Below, piece after piece: positions 32,319 through 43,533 of a stretch of 64,000 bases of DNA (positions are counted from its first letter, which is position 1; the number at the start of each line of letters is the position of its first letter). Position numbers and translations under genes: made by a program. The stretch lies in assembly GCA_006538405.1 (NCBI GenBank), contig BJKQ01000014.1, forward strand, positions 806,001 through 870,000. Direction: 5' to 3'. This stretch comes from Hansfordia pulvinata. Lineage: Eukaryota > Ascomycota > Sordariomycetes > Xylariales. The notes beneath the pieces are model-generated. The model saw only the letters and a program-made list of their open reading frames with translations. It ran no database searches and was not told the origin of the DNA.

Positions 32319-35300
32319 ATGGCTGGCCCCAGGGACAAGAAAGACCGCGAGAAAGAGGCAGAGGGCGAGGAAGAGCCGCCGACGGGCGGCGCGGAGCTGC
32401 GCTTCAGCAGGGGCCGTCTGACCCGCGGCCGCGGCCTGCGCAAGACCACCGGCTGGTAAGTACTTAGCGAGAAAGAGGGAACCCCGTGCTTTGGTATTGG
32501 AAGCCCAGGGGGGGAAAAGAAAGAAAAGGGCCTATGCTGACGGGGAACCAGCCTCGTCTGCCGCAAGAGACACGTCAAGTGCGACGAGGCCAAGCCCGTC
32601 TGCGGCGGCTGCGAGCGCACCAAGAACGTCTGCCGCTACAACGACGGCAGCAAGACGGCCAGGGGCAGACCGCAACAGTCACAGCCACAGCCACAGCCAC
32701 AGCAACAGCAGAGAAAGAGGCAGACGGCGGCGGCGGCGGCGGGGCCCGCAGCAGACAAGACCGGCCGGCGGGCCTCGGAGCCGCACATCCCCCCGGCCGC
32801 CGCCGCCGCCGCCGCCCACGGAGACGCCCCGGCGGCGCCGCCCGGTTCCTCCCGGAAGAACCCGGGGTCCGCCAAGTCCGCGGACCACAGCAATGGCAAC
32901 GAGGACCGTGGCGAGCGACCGGCGAGGAAGGCGTCCTCCGATGGAGTGCCCGAGGCGGCCCGCTCCCGCGACGTCCAGATGTCCGAGGCGCCAGCGGAAG
33001 CCCACGGCGTCGCGACGACGAAGACGACGGCAGGGCCTGCGCGTGGTGGCGCTGCTACTGCTACGGTCACCACTTCCACTCCGAGCGACAGCAGCAATAA
33101 AACCGCTCAGCCCGAGACGACGACGGCGCCACGGCCCAAGATCCACGAGCCCGGCGGCTTCGACTTCCCCCCGGTCTTCGGGCCGTCGCCCGGGCCCGGG
33201 GGCTTCGACGCGCTGAGCCCCCTGGCCAATAACAACAACAACAACTGCATCTCCCCCTCGACGCCCCTGACCGCCGCCGCGGCCGCCACGGCGCGAGCCC
33301 CGCCCTCGACGACGTCGTCGTCCGCAGCAGCCGCCAACGCGACAGAGCGGTGGATCGACCTGCTGTTCCAGGACGCCGTGACGCAGAACGCCAGCCTGTG
33401 GGACATGAACTTCGAGTCGGGCGGGTCAACATCTTTGGCAACTCGGTGGCCCAGTCGCCGGTGAACTCGCCGCCGCCCGCTCCGGCTCCGGCTCCGGCTC
33501 CGATTCTCGACACGGTTCCCGGCCCTTTGCCGGGGCCCGGATCCATCATTACCGGCCCGCGCCCGGTGCCCCCCTCGGTGGTCACCACCACCACCACCAC
33601 TGACGACGATAGGCTGACCACCGCCGGCGGCGCCGCCGCCGCCGAGTCGCCGCTGTCGTCCAACCCGCACCTGAGCGAGCGCCACCTCATAGTCGAGCGG
33701 GGCCAGGCCCTGGAGAAGCAGTCGTGGCAGTCGGACACGCCCCTGCAGCTGTCGGACCAGGAGCACGGCGCCTTTCGGTACTTCGTCGAGCATATCAGCC
33801 AGTGGGTAAGATAGGACGGTGGACGCGAGTGTTGTGTTTCTTCCCCTTTTGACCCAACCCTTACCTTTCCCTCTTTCTGTTCCTGTTCGCCCTTCTCTTT
33901 TTCCTTTTCTGTTCCGCGTTGTTGAGGCCTTGTGAGTGATGATACTGACGGGCAGCAATGAACAGCTCGACTTTCTTGACCCTCGCAAGCAGTTTGCCAC
34001 CCATGTGCCACATCTCGCGGTAAGTCGACTCCTTTTTTTTTTTTTTTTTTTTTTTGCTTGACCGCTGTTGTGAAGAGAATGTCCTTTGATGTCTCGCCCT
34101 TGGCCAACCCCTTTCTTGTTCTTCGAAATCCTCTCATACCCTCCCCCGCGCCTCGTCCTCTGCCCATCCCGTCTAACCCTACCAAGATGCACAATGCCGG
34201 CCTGATGAACGCCATCCTGGCCCTGTCAGTGCGCTACATGTCCCTCAACCCGCGGCCCCCCACCACCCCTCACCACCACAGCCACGCCCACGCCCACGAG
34301 CAGAGCGACGCGCTGCAGTACTACTACAAGACGCTGCACTACATCCAGCGGGCGATGGAGTACGACACGTACAAGGCCTCGCTGGAGCTCGTGGCGACGT
34401 CGCTGACCATCTCGGCGTACGAGATGCTCGACGGCTCCAGCCAGGACTGGGAGCGCCACCTGCACGGCGTCTGGTGGATCCAGCGCTCGCAGACCGCCCA
34501 CGGCGACTCTCGCGGCCTCCGGTCCGCCGTCTGGTGGGCCTGGCTGTGCCAGGACGCCTTCGCCGCGTACCTCGAGCAGCGCCGCCCGTTCACCTTCTGG
34601 AGGCCCGGCAGGAGCTTTGCCCAGCTCGACCCCCACGAGCTCGCGGCCAGGTCGGTGTACATCTTCGCGCAGGTGGTGGGGTTCTGCTCGAGCGAGGAGG
34701 AGGAGTGGGGGAGGCGTGGTGGGGAAGCCAGGACGAGCCGCGCAAAGGAGCTTCGGGACACCCTCGACCGGTGGCGGCAGCACCTCACGGTTGAGTTCCA
34801 GCCGCTGCCGCTGCCGGCGGGGGCGGCCAAGGGGCCCTTCGAGCCCATCTGGATCCAGCCTCCGTCTTTTGGTTAGTTTCCTCTCCAGTCCTTCTGTCTC
34901 TTTCTTTCCCCTCCTCTCTCGGTTCTTGTCTTTTTCTTCCTCTTGCTTTTTTCTTTCTCTCTTTTTGGCCTTGTTCATGCACTGTGGCTCGCAGCAGAAC
35001 TGACAAGAGCAAAAATAGGGGCCGCCATGCAGCTCTACCACGCGTCCAACATACTCCTCTCGCTGCACTGCCCTTTCCAGGGCGGCCTGATGCTGTACGC
35101 CAACCTGCGCAAGAGTATCAACGAGAGCATCGGCGCCATCTGCGGCATTGCCACATGCCAGCGCGACTTTGCGTCCAGCGTCATCTCCTCGCAATGTCTG
35201 TATATTGGTGAGTTCTCACGTTCACCCCCTCTGCTAGGTCTTTGTGCCATTGGCTCATGCGTGCCTTTTCCCCCAGCCGGGCTGCCCATCGAGGACAAGG

Positions 35301-35416
35301 CCCAGCGCCGGTGCGTGCTGGATCTGCTGGAGAACTGTAGGGAGCGGGCGGGATGGCCTATCCGGTCTCTGAACCAGAGGCTGAAGCGGAACTGGGAAAT
35401 GGTCGATAGAAGTTGA
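32319..35416 (+). CDS. Zn2Cys6 transcription factor with fungal-specific C-terminal domain (Fungal_trans_2 type)
   Basis: Six exons: 32319-32455, 32552-33805, 33966-34019, 34187-34871, 34995-35207, 35277-35416. About 827 residues if one base is restored near 33420-33426, where the frame must change to join DMNFESGG to VNIFGNSVAQ. The first intron splits the codon of the first zinc ligand. Spliced, residues 46-73 read C-x2-C-x6-C-x6-C-x2-C-x6-C (CLVCRKRHVKCDEAKPVC...), a binuclear zinc cluster. Poly-Gln/Ala/Pro linkers follow, then the regulatory domain: a conserved micro-exon LDFLDPRKQFATHVPHLA (18 codons), NAGLMNAILALSVRYM, SAYEMLDGSSQDWERHLHG and YHASNILLSLHCP. This is the layout of the PF11951-type family. 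A nuclear regulator, possibly acting on the divergent LRA1-like gene (inference from position). The poly-T tract in intron 3 should not be taken as a frame problem. Confidence 0.85.
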
Positions 35417-37031
35417 GTAGGTAGGTCTGGGGGTGGTAGCGGAATACGTGGGAAGATCTGGTAGTCGTAGGCCTGGCATGATGATACCCAAACCTTTACA
35501 CTCTTGGAAGCTGGCGTTTATACTTGGTTGCAAATTGTTGTTCTTCTCTTTTGGTTGAAGAGTTTGGAACAGTGGAGAAGAGACAGAGGAAGGATTGAAT
35601 GCTCTCAGGAGACGGCGTGATTTATGTCAGCGAGCAAGACACGACACGACGCCTGGGCCACGGAACGAGGGCTTCGGCTATTGCATACCTCCTGATTGAC
35701 TGCAGACTAGCCTGCAACGCTGCCCGAACCGAGAATCGTCACGACCCTCAGAGCTCTGCTTCAGGTGTGCGTCGGTTATGACGATGCTCGTCCCGAGGGA
35801 GCCAGCCGTTCATGACCCCGTGCCAACTCTCAGAGCGACCGAGAACATCCCCGCCGGGCAGCGGACTCCTCGATAACCCACACAGGTAGTTATCAACCCC
35901 GCGTTCCCCGTGGGGTTGGCACCCCGGCATTCGGCGTTGATGTATTTCGGCGGGACGTGTGGACTGGTGGGACGTTGCATAGTATTGCTGAAAAGATACG
36001 CCGAGGGCGTTGTGTGCTCGATCAGGCCAAGTCCGCTCGCTCCCTGTACCCGCCCATTGTGGTTGCGTCGACAAAGCGGACAGTCTCAGAGGGAGATTCG
36101 ACAGACGCCCTCTTAAACTGCCGCGGCTTTCTTCACATTACCAAGCGAGACTTGGCCCTAGCGCCTGGCGGTATCCCAAGCTCTTGACCCCATCCCGTGC
36201 CTTTTCTTTTTTGGGGAAATAAATCGAGGAACCTCAAACGTGGATCAGGACAACAGGCATGGACCAGACAGAAACCCATGGTAGGCAAATCAGTGTAAGG
36301 TATTGGTGTTGTAGAATGAAGGTCTGCCCGGTCCGCTTGGTCCAAGGACAGGACTGCCCTCCAGACCGTTCTGTACGGTCGTCCCTTCCAAACGCGCATC
36401 GGCAGTAGAAACAACACAACAGAGCCAGGGCTGCATGTGGGAAGGTGCGACCGTGAAGAGGGAGGGGTAATCACTGTTGCCTTATGAAGAAGTGGCCAAA
36501 TGGGGACCGACCGGGAAACTCTTCATTCTACATGTACACATCACAGCTACCCAGTCCATCATTGCTCCCTTTTCACGGGTAAAGGGGAAAGAATGCACGG
36601 CCATGCATCGTCGTTTCACGATCCCCAGGATCCCGCAGTAGCCGCCCACACACCCTCGAACAGTCGAACGCAAGCCCGCAACCCTATCACCCGCGCCAGC
36701 CGTCCCTCGTCGCGAGGGATGCTTCCCCGCAAGCACCACGGCATGTGTTCCGGATTTGTTGGGTCGCCGGGGGAGGGGCGCGGGGCATCCCGCCCCGGCA
36801 CTTCAAAATGTCAAGGGCCCCGGAGGGCGACGGTGGGGGAGGGGGGGTATAGAAAGTGCAGAAGTATAGGGTTGAGCCCCAGAAACATTGTGTCTTTCAA
36901 CACCACTCATCAGTCTTGACAGGCCCTCCCTCTGCGACTTGGAGCTCATATCGCCTATCTGATCAGACTATTACCGCCATCTCGAGACTGCGTTGATACT
37001 CAAGGTACCTACAAGAAACAGGCCCGCCACC
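35417..37031. other. Intergenic region, promoter of the aldo-keto reductase
   Basis: 3' flank of the regulator and 5' flank of the aldo-keto reductase. A TATAGAAA-like box lies near 36848, about 185 bp before the ATG at 37032. No supported coding exon or RNA gene. Confidence 0.5.
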
Positions 37032-38375
37032 ATGGCCACAGGAGCTCTGCAGCTCGCGAGCCGCCGTCTCTCCTCGGCGACAGCGCCCCGTCTCCGCAGT
37101 CTCAAGGCAGCCTCTCGCCTCTCTCTCCCGCGGCCAACCCCCCCCTCCCCCTCCCCGCGCCGCACCTACGCCACCACCAACCGCCCCCGACAACTCACTT
37201 CCTCAACACCGGCGCGACGATCCCCGCCATCGGCGTGGGTACCTTCCAGGACGGCGCCCTGCAGGAGTCCGCCGTCGCGGCCGCGCTGAGGGGCGGCGTG
37301 CGCCTCGTCGACACGGCGGCGGTGTACGGTGTGGAGCGCGAGGTCGGGCAGGGTCTGCGCGCCAGCGGCGTGCCGCGCGAGGAGGTCTTCCTGGGGACCA
37401 AGCTGTGGTGCAACGATGCGCACCCGGACGACGCGGAGCGGGCGCTGGACGCGTCGCTCGAGAGGCTGGGCACGGGGTACGTGGACCTGTGGATGATGCA
37501 CTACCCGTGCGTGTTCCGGAGGGGCGTGGAGCAGTTCCCCCGCGGGGAGGGGGGCAGGATGGCGCACGGGGAGACGGACTTTGTGGACGCGTGGAGGGCG
37601 ATGGAGAGGGTAGTGAAGCGGACGGGCAAGGCAAGGGCGATTGGCGTGTGCAACTTTAGCCAGGGGGAGATCCAGAGGCTGCTTGATGAGTGCAGTGTGG
37701 TGAGTATACCCTCTTCTTCTCATTCCTTTCTTTCGATTTTCCGTTGATTTGATTTTTCTTATTTCGGTGTTGTCCGTCTCGTCCCGCTTCCCTCCCTCTC
37801 TCTTACCTCGTCGTTTCGTAGTCTGTATCTGCATTACCATAGCCATTTTCATCTTGTCATTACGCAGAGCCTGTCACTTTTTTCTGATTCAGTCCTCGCC
37901 GACAGGTCCCCGCCGTCCACCAGATGGAAGTCCACCCCTACCTGCAACAGCGCGCCTTCAACGCCTGGCTGCGGGCGCGGGCATCCACGTGGTGCAGTTC
38001 AGCCCGCTGGGCAACATGAACGACTTCTACCGGCAGACGGGCTGGAGCAAGGCGGTGGCGCACAGCACGCCGCGCCTGACGGAGCAGCCCCTCCTGCAGG
38101 AGCTGGGGCGCAAGTACGGCGACAAGAGCGCGGTGCAGATCGCGCTGGCGTGGGGCGTGGCGTGCGGGCGCAGCGTGATCCCCAAGAGCACGGTGGACTG
38201 GCAGATCCGCGAGAACGTCGAGGCGGGCGGGCTGGCGCTGGAGGCGGCGGACGTCGAGGCCATCGCGGCGCTGGACGCGGGGGCGCGGTTCAACGACCCC
38301 AGCCTGGACTACGGGTGGCGGCTGTACGCGGACCTGGAGGGCATCGAGGGGACGATGGACGGGTTCACGCACTGA
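37032..38375 (+). CDS. Aldo-keto reductase with N-terminal mitochondrial-type presequence; two one-base frame breaks
   Basis: Exons 37032-37699 and 37906-38375 (intron 206 nt, GTGAGT...GACAG), about 379 residues if two bases are restored. The ATG sits in a perfect context (GCCACCATGG). The N-terminus is Arg/Ser/Ala-rich without acidic residues and ends in RRTYATT, a classic mitochondrial targeting signal. The catalytic tetrad is visible: Asp94 and Tyr99 (RLVDTAAVYG), Lys124 (FLGTKLW), His157 (DLWMMHYP). The NADP-binding IPKSTVDWQIREN motif is near the end. Frame changes are needed in the C-rich stretch 37135-37190 (before HFLNTGATIPAIGVG) and at 37970-37982 (before GIHVVQFSPLG). Each equals one missing base, so assembly error is more likely than a pseudogene. 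Reduces aldehydes or ketones with NADPH; substrate unknown. A lactaldehyde-reductase role beside the LRA1-like gene is only a suggestion. Confidence 0.82.
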
Positions 38376-39209
38376 GATTCGGCTCAGCAGGTAGTGATTC
38401 GGAAGGGCCTACCTGGACACTGTCACTTCGTGATTGTGCATCATCAACGGCGCGGTCCTGGCCTCGGGCAGCAAGAAGACAACAGGGGCTGATGCGCGTA
38501 TCGGTACAGGCCCTTGACGGACGGGGCTGACGGCCTGCGTGTGACTTGATTATTGGTTGACATTCACTATTCAGTCTCTGATACCCGGGGCTGCTCTGCT
38601 GCATGTCGTGAGCTGACGGGGACGGAGGCATTGCCGCCCGTCTCCGGGGTCCCAAGATCAGCCAGCCTCCTCTACCGCGACATCCGAGAGGCGTATCCAA
38701 CAGGATGAGCACACACGAATACGGAGTACGAGTAGACGCGCAGAGAGAGAGGGAGAGAGGGAGCTTGATTTCTAACAAGCGGCTGATTAGTCAGTAGGAC
38801 GGGGTTGGTGAGCCGCAAGCAAGGGCCTTGGCCGCGTGTGGTGGGGGAGCCGAGACAAGGGGGGGGATCATCTACCATTATTCCCCCGGGTGGTCCCCGC
38901 CCGGGGGTCTGTCGTGGGCGGCGAGACGATTACATGGCATGATCAATGCACGTGATGGACCCGACGCCACCTCGAGATGCATCAATAGGAATGTATGTAC
39001 TCGACAAGTACATATGTAGTGAGCTTGCCTTATGCAGTTACATAGTGTAAGACCATCTATGGGCACCATTCTCAATGTTGCGCGTGGGGAGGGCTGTACT
39101 CCGTACTCGTCCAGATCGATTACTACCAGGTAACTATCATATGTGTACTGGCAAGACGTTGCCAGTCCCTGCCGGACGCACAATACCTGAGCATCGAGAG
39201 CGAAAGAGC

Positions 39210-39218
<9 letters not shown>

Positions 39219-39299
<81 letters not shown>
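39219..39299. repeat. (AG)n dinucleotide microsatellite, about 40 units
   Basis: Uninterrupted AG array of about 81 bp, the longest simple repeat in the window, preceded by imperfect GAAAGAGCGAGAG units. Confidence 0.95.
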
Positions 39300-39302
<3 letters not shown>

Positions 39303-40863
39303 AGCATTGTGTGCGTCTGACGGAAGTGATTCGCCACCGACAAGACGGGGCCGTCGGGAGATACATGTGCGAGCCGGACGCGTCGGGTGCCCGTCCGGTC
39401 CATCCCCGTTGCAACGTGGCCTGTCACCTGTCAGGCATTGTGTCGTGTACGGTATTTTGCTCTCGTATCTCTGATTAGCGGACTTGTTGACAGTCCCGGG
39501 AGGTGGCACGGCACCCTCGAGTGGCAACCGGGAGGACCTGACGAAAGACGTGATGCCCCCCGCCTCTGTGATGCCCCGGAGAGTGCTTGTACCGGGCTCA
39601 GTCTGTGCTGCTGGGGGTCGTTGGCACGGCTGGTTGAGCATGGAACCTGCCCTGGCCGTGAGAAGAACAAGCAGAGAGATACCGCCCCTTTTGCCCATGC
39701 TTCTTTCTTGCTGCTCACTGTCCCTCAGGGACGATCCCATCCCGGCGGCGCGTCCACACGCGGCGGCGGCATCGGCAACGCGAGTACGAAAGCCCGCCTG
39801 GCTAACGTCAGGCCGCCAATAAGTCAAGTTCGGTGGTAGCTTACAAGTATGCGTGTCTATTCACTGCTAATGGGACAAGGAGTCAGTCGTTGCCGAGACG
39901 CCCGTCCGGGAGGCTGTCTACTCCAGGTGATGAGTGCCTCGGGCACCCGTACTGAGTAGTCCTGTTATTAGCGTCTAGGTACTCATACCAGGTACCTCCT
40001 ACCTAGTTCCTCACCCTACCTAGGTATGTGCCTTACGTACATCTTTTCCAAGGTACAGTCCGCGTACTCTGTGAGGCACTCGTAGGCGGGGACTTGGATA
40101 CATAAAGACACTCGTACGAGTACATAGAAGGGCGGCTCCACCGGTTAGAAGCTGAGAAGCCCCCCGTTCCGCGACGCGACTGCAGCAGACGACCCGAGGA
40201 TGACGAGTTCCCCGTGAGAGGAATCGGGGCCACGATGGTGTCCGTTGTTACGACTACTCGCAAGTGGGACGCAGCCCCCCCCGGTGGGGTTCAACTGTGC
40301 CCACGTATCCGCAGAAGACGACAGAACAGCGCGGTCGCTCGCTCGCTCGCTCGCTCAGCCGCCCCGGCGCACGCACGCACGCACGCACGCGAAGGAGGGA
40401 GGGGCGGGAGCCAGCAACAACGCGGGGCCGCCACCATTCATTGTATTGTCCACACGATCCAATCCAACCATCAATCGCACTCCATCTACGCGTACGACAG
40501 CTGAGGTATCCACCAGGCCAGGCACAGCACAGATGGATACTCATACGAGCAGACCCGCCGTCCACCGTCTATCCGTACGAGAGTGCGCTGTACGAGTACA
40601 TGGCAGGGCTCGTGGGACGTGATGGATCGCATCGCATTGGCCGCCCGCCGCTTTCGTTTGCCGCCTGCCTGGTTGGCTTCGCCTCCCCTTCCGGCTTACA
40701 AATGAAGGGCCACCTTGGTTCACCGCTGGCGGCTGACAAATGGACGCCCGTGGCTGTGACTGGCGCGTTACCCGTCTGTCTGTCTGTCTGTCTGTCCGTG
40801 AGTACTCGTGGCAACCCCTCTGGACTGGGCCCTGGAACCCCTCGTCGCCCTGCTCCATCCATC

Positions 40864-40871
40864 TATAAAAG
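40864..40871 (+). promoter_or_regulatory. TATA box of the GST-like gene
   Basis: TATAAAAG, 148 bp upstream of the ATG at 41019. The interval is a CA/ACACCAAC-rich leader, a pattern typical of strongly expressed fungal genes. Confidence 0.6.
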
Positions 40872-41018
40872 GGCCCATGTTGCCATTTCTCTCGTGATGT
40901 TGTCACTCCCCTAGAGACTCAACCCAACTCGACACTCTTGACACAACGACACCCTCTACACACCAACACACCAACACCAACACCCACACCCACACAACAC
41001 AACACAACCACCATCACC

Positions 41019-41773
41019 ATGGCTCCCTTTGGCAAGATCTACTCCTACCCCGGCAACTTCCGTGCCCAGCGCGTGAGTCCCCTCTCTCCCCCGCCCTCTT
41101 TGGTATACCCCTAGACTCTCCCCACCTTCCAAGCCCTAACCTCGATCTCTTGCAGGCCCAAGTCGCCGCCGCCCTCAGCGGGCTCGAGGTGCCGCTGGCC
41201 GACGACTTCAAGATGCGCGAGACCAACGCGTCGCCCGAGTACCTGGCCAAGTTCCCCATGGGCAAGGTCCCCGCGTTCGAGGGCGCCGACGGCTTCTGCC
41301 TGTCCGAGGGCGCGGCCATCGCCTCGTACATTGCCCACTCGGGCCCCAGGGCGGGCGACCTGCTGGGCGCCGACCCCAAGACGGCCGCCCTCGTCACGCA
41401 GTGGACCTGCTTCGCCGAGACGGAGCTGTCCACGGCCGCCCTACAGAACGCCGTCATGGTCTTCTACAAGTTCGTCCCCTACGACGAGGCCAAGTACGCC
41501 CAGCACCTCAAGGCCTTCCAGCGCGCCCTCAAGGCCCTCGACCAGGTCCTGGGCGGCGGCAACAATAAGCAGTTCCTCGTCGCCGACCGCCTGACCCTCG
41601 CCGACGTCATGGTCTGGGGCGTCCTGAACTTCGCCTTCACCAAGGTCTTCGGCAAGGAGGTCCTCGCCGACGTCCCCGCCGTCCAGGCCTACCTCGACCG
41701 CCTCGCCGGCCAGGCCGAGTTCAAGGGCGTCTTCGGCGAGCTGGCCGTGCTCGAGACCAGCGCCAAGGCTTAA
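41019..41773 (+). CDS. Glutathione S-transferase-like protein related to the eEF1B-gamma N-terminal domain
   Basis: Exons 41019-41072 and 41156-41773 (83-nt intron, GTGAGT...TGCAG) give 223 residues. The product begins MAPFGKIYSYPGNFRAQRAQ. It continues with the GST thioredoxin-like half (EYLAKFPMGKVPAFEG, then SEGAAIASYIAHSGP) and the all-helical half (KALDQVLGGGNNKQFLVADRLTLADVMVWG, a typical N-capping and LTLAD segment). The FPxGKVPAFEGADGF wording matches the N-terminal domain of elongation factor 1B-gamma, but the C-terminal EF1G domain is absent, so it is a free-standing family member. Cytosolic glutathione binding is inferred; catalytic activity is uncertain. Strong promoter features (TATA box, ACACC-rich leader, CACCATGG start) suggest high expression. 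Frame intact. Convergent with the next gene. Confidence 0.87.
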
Positions 41774-41992
41774 AGTGGCGAGGCGCGACTGAAGCAGGCG
41801 AGAGAGAGAGAGAGAGAGAGAGATACCCTTGTTGTTGTTAAAATGTCCAGGTTTTATAGCATGTAAGGCGGTCAGTTGCCTGTCCCAAAATAACAAAAAG
41901 CATTTGATTTGACTGTCCGACAACTTGTCTTACATTCTGGGTCGTCCCATTCGAATTAAGAGTGAATATTTGGTAGTGAATGAGTTGAATTA

Positions 41993-42007
41993 CCCCCCCC
42001 CCCCCCC
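41993..42007. repeat. Poly-C tract (15 C)
   Basis: 15 C on the + strand in the 255-bp gap between the convergent GST-like and hydroxyacid dehydrogenase genes. Confidence 0.9.
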
Positions 42008-42028
42008 TTCAAAAAGGAAAAAAAACCC

Positions 42029-42945
42029 TCACACCACCGGGTACGCGGGCTCGCCCGTGCGCAGCCAGCCGCCAATGTTGCGGCGCAGCGCCTCGTGGAA
42101 GTTGTCGGCCGTGTCCTCGGCCATCCACGCCACGTGCGGCGTCGTGATGAGGTTGAGCCCCGCCGTGTGCGGTCCGACCAGCGGGCTGCCGCCGCCGGGA
42201 CGTAGTCGTCACCCCTTGGTTTCCCGTCCTCCTCTGGACGGGAAGAGGAAGAGGAAGAGGAAGAGGAAGAGGACCTTGAAAAGGACGCGGAGTGAAGAGA
42301 TGAAGAAGAGGAGGAAGAAGAAGAGGAGGCGGAAGAAGCCGGACAGTTTGGAGCAATAGACGACTGTAGAGGAGAAGAGGAAGCGTGGGAAGAAGGCCGC
42401 GCGGGCTCCTGCACAAACACGTCGGTGGCGGCGCCCGCGATGCGCCGCTCCCGCAGCGCCGCCACCAGCGCGCGCTCGTCCACGACGCCGCCGCGCGCCA
42501 CGTTGACGACGACGACGTCGGGCCGGACCACCGTCGTCGCCTTCGTCTGCCGTCCTCCTCCTCCTCTTCCTCCGCGGCCCAGCAGCTCCGCCTCGCCGAG
42601 CGTGTTCAGCGTCTCCGGGCACCGCGGCAAGCACAGGACCAGCGCCGACGCCTCGCGCACCACCCGCCCGAACGGCGTCCTCTCCGGGGCGATGCTGCTG
42701 CTGCTGCTGCTGCTGCTGTCGTCGTCGTTGTTGTTGTTGTCGTCATCACTGTGCTGCGCCTTTTCCTCCCCTTCTTCAGAGGCATCCTGATCCTCGTCCT
42801 CCTGGTCCTCCCCCTTCCGCCCCGCCACCAGCGTCCTCATCCCCATCGACCGCGCCAGCGCCTCGACCCGCCTCCCCACGGCCCCGTACCCGATGATTCC
42901 CACCACCTCGCGGCCGTACCTCGCAGGCATCGCCGTCTCCACAGT

Positions 42946-42980
<35 letters not shown>

Positions 42981-43533
42981 CGCCGCCGGGGGACAAGAAG
43001 CAGAAGAAGGCTGGTGCATCTCCCCCCTCACCCCGCCCTCCCGCCTGGCCCACTCCCCCGCCTGTGTGAGCGCGTGCATCAGGGTCACGCTGCGCCGGAG
43101 GTTGGTCAGCAGGGCCACGGCGTGCTCGGCGACCGCCCCCGCGTTGCACGCCGGCGAGTTGGCCACCCTGATCGGCGCCGGCACACCACCACCACCACCG
43201 CCACCACAACGGCGGCGGCGGCGGCGACAGGCCTCGAGGTCGACCGAGTCCGTGCCCGCGGCCACGACGGCGACGAGGCCCAGGCGGGGGTGGCCTCGGG
43301 GGACAGGACCTCGGCGGTCAGCGGCGCCGTGCACAGGACCGCCACGTCGGCGTCGCGCAGGCGGTCGGCGGCCTGGGACGGCGTCGAGGTCGTCGGGTAG
43401 CTGCGCACCTCGTAGGTCGTGCCGGGGGTAGGAGGCAGGAAGGGGAGGAGGTGGAGGAGAGGAGGTCGGCGGGGATGGGGACGAAGAGGGTCTCGAGGGC
43501 TACTATCACTATGTGGCGTTTTTGGGTCGTCAT
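42029..43533 (-). CDS. D-isomer-specific 2-hydroxyacid dehydrogenase; several one-base frame breaks and low-complexity insertions
   Basis: Minus-strand gene from ATG 43533 (MTTQKRHIVIVALETLFVPI) to the stop at 42029-42031; about 502 residues if four bases are restored. Motifs in order: LRDADVAVLCTAPLTAEVL; GLVAVVAAGTDSVDLEAC; RVANSPACNAGAVAEHAV; the Rossmann loop GIIGYGAVGRRVEALARSMG; NVARGGVVDERAL with the substrate-binding Arg; and near the end LITTPHVAWMAEDTADNF with the catalytic His. Frame changes equal to one missing base are needed near 43421-43430, 43283-43291, 43018-43032 and 42192-42202, all in C/G runs. Unusual insertions are a Gly run from (GGC)n near 42950-42980, a Glu/Asp/Asn/Ser stretch near 42700-42790 and a Ser/Glu stretch near 42235-42380. 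NAD(P)H-dependent reduction of 2-oxoacids is the family role; the substrate is unknown. If the breaks are real, this is a pseudogene. Confidence 0.78.

Larger units (their letters stand above)
38376..41018. other. Intergenic region with long (AG) microsatellite
   Basis: No supported gene. Holds the 81-bp AG array, many TACTCGTA/TACGAGTAC words (38724, 39104, 40078, 40113, 40538, 40580, 40801), a cluster of TACCTAGGTA words at 39970-40030, CTCG repeats near 40337-40355 and a CTGT run at 40773-40796. The last 150 bp is the promoter and CA-rich leader of the GST-like gene. Confidence 0.55.

Noticed and set aside
33067..34215. 382-codon open frame on the - strand
   Set aside because: Overlaps two exons and two introns of the Zn2Cys6 gene in antisense, including a poly-T intron tract read as poly-Lys; not a gene.
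37032..43533. Calling the aldo-keto reductase and hydroxyacid dehydrogenase pseudogenes outright
   Set aside because: Catalytic residues and splice sites are intact and all breaks are one-base losses in homopolymer contexts; assembly error must be excluded first.
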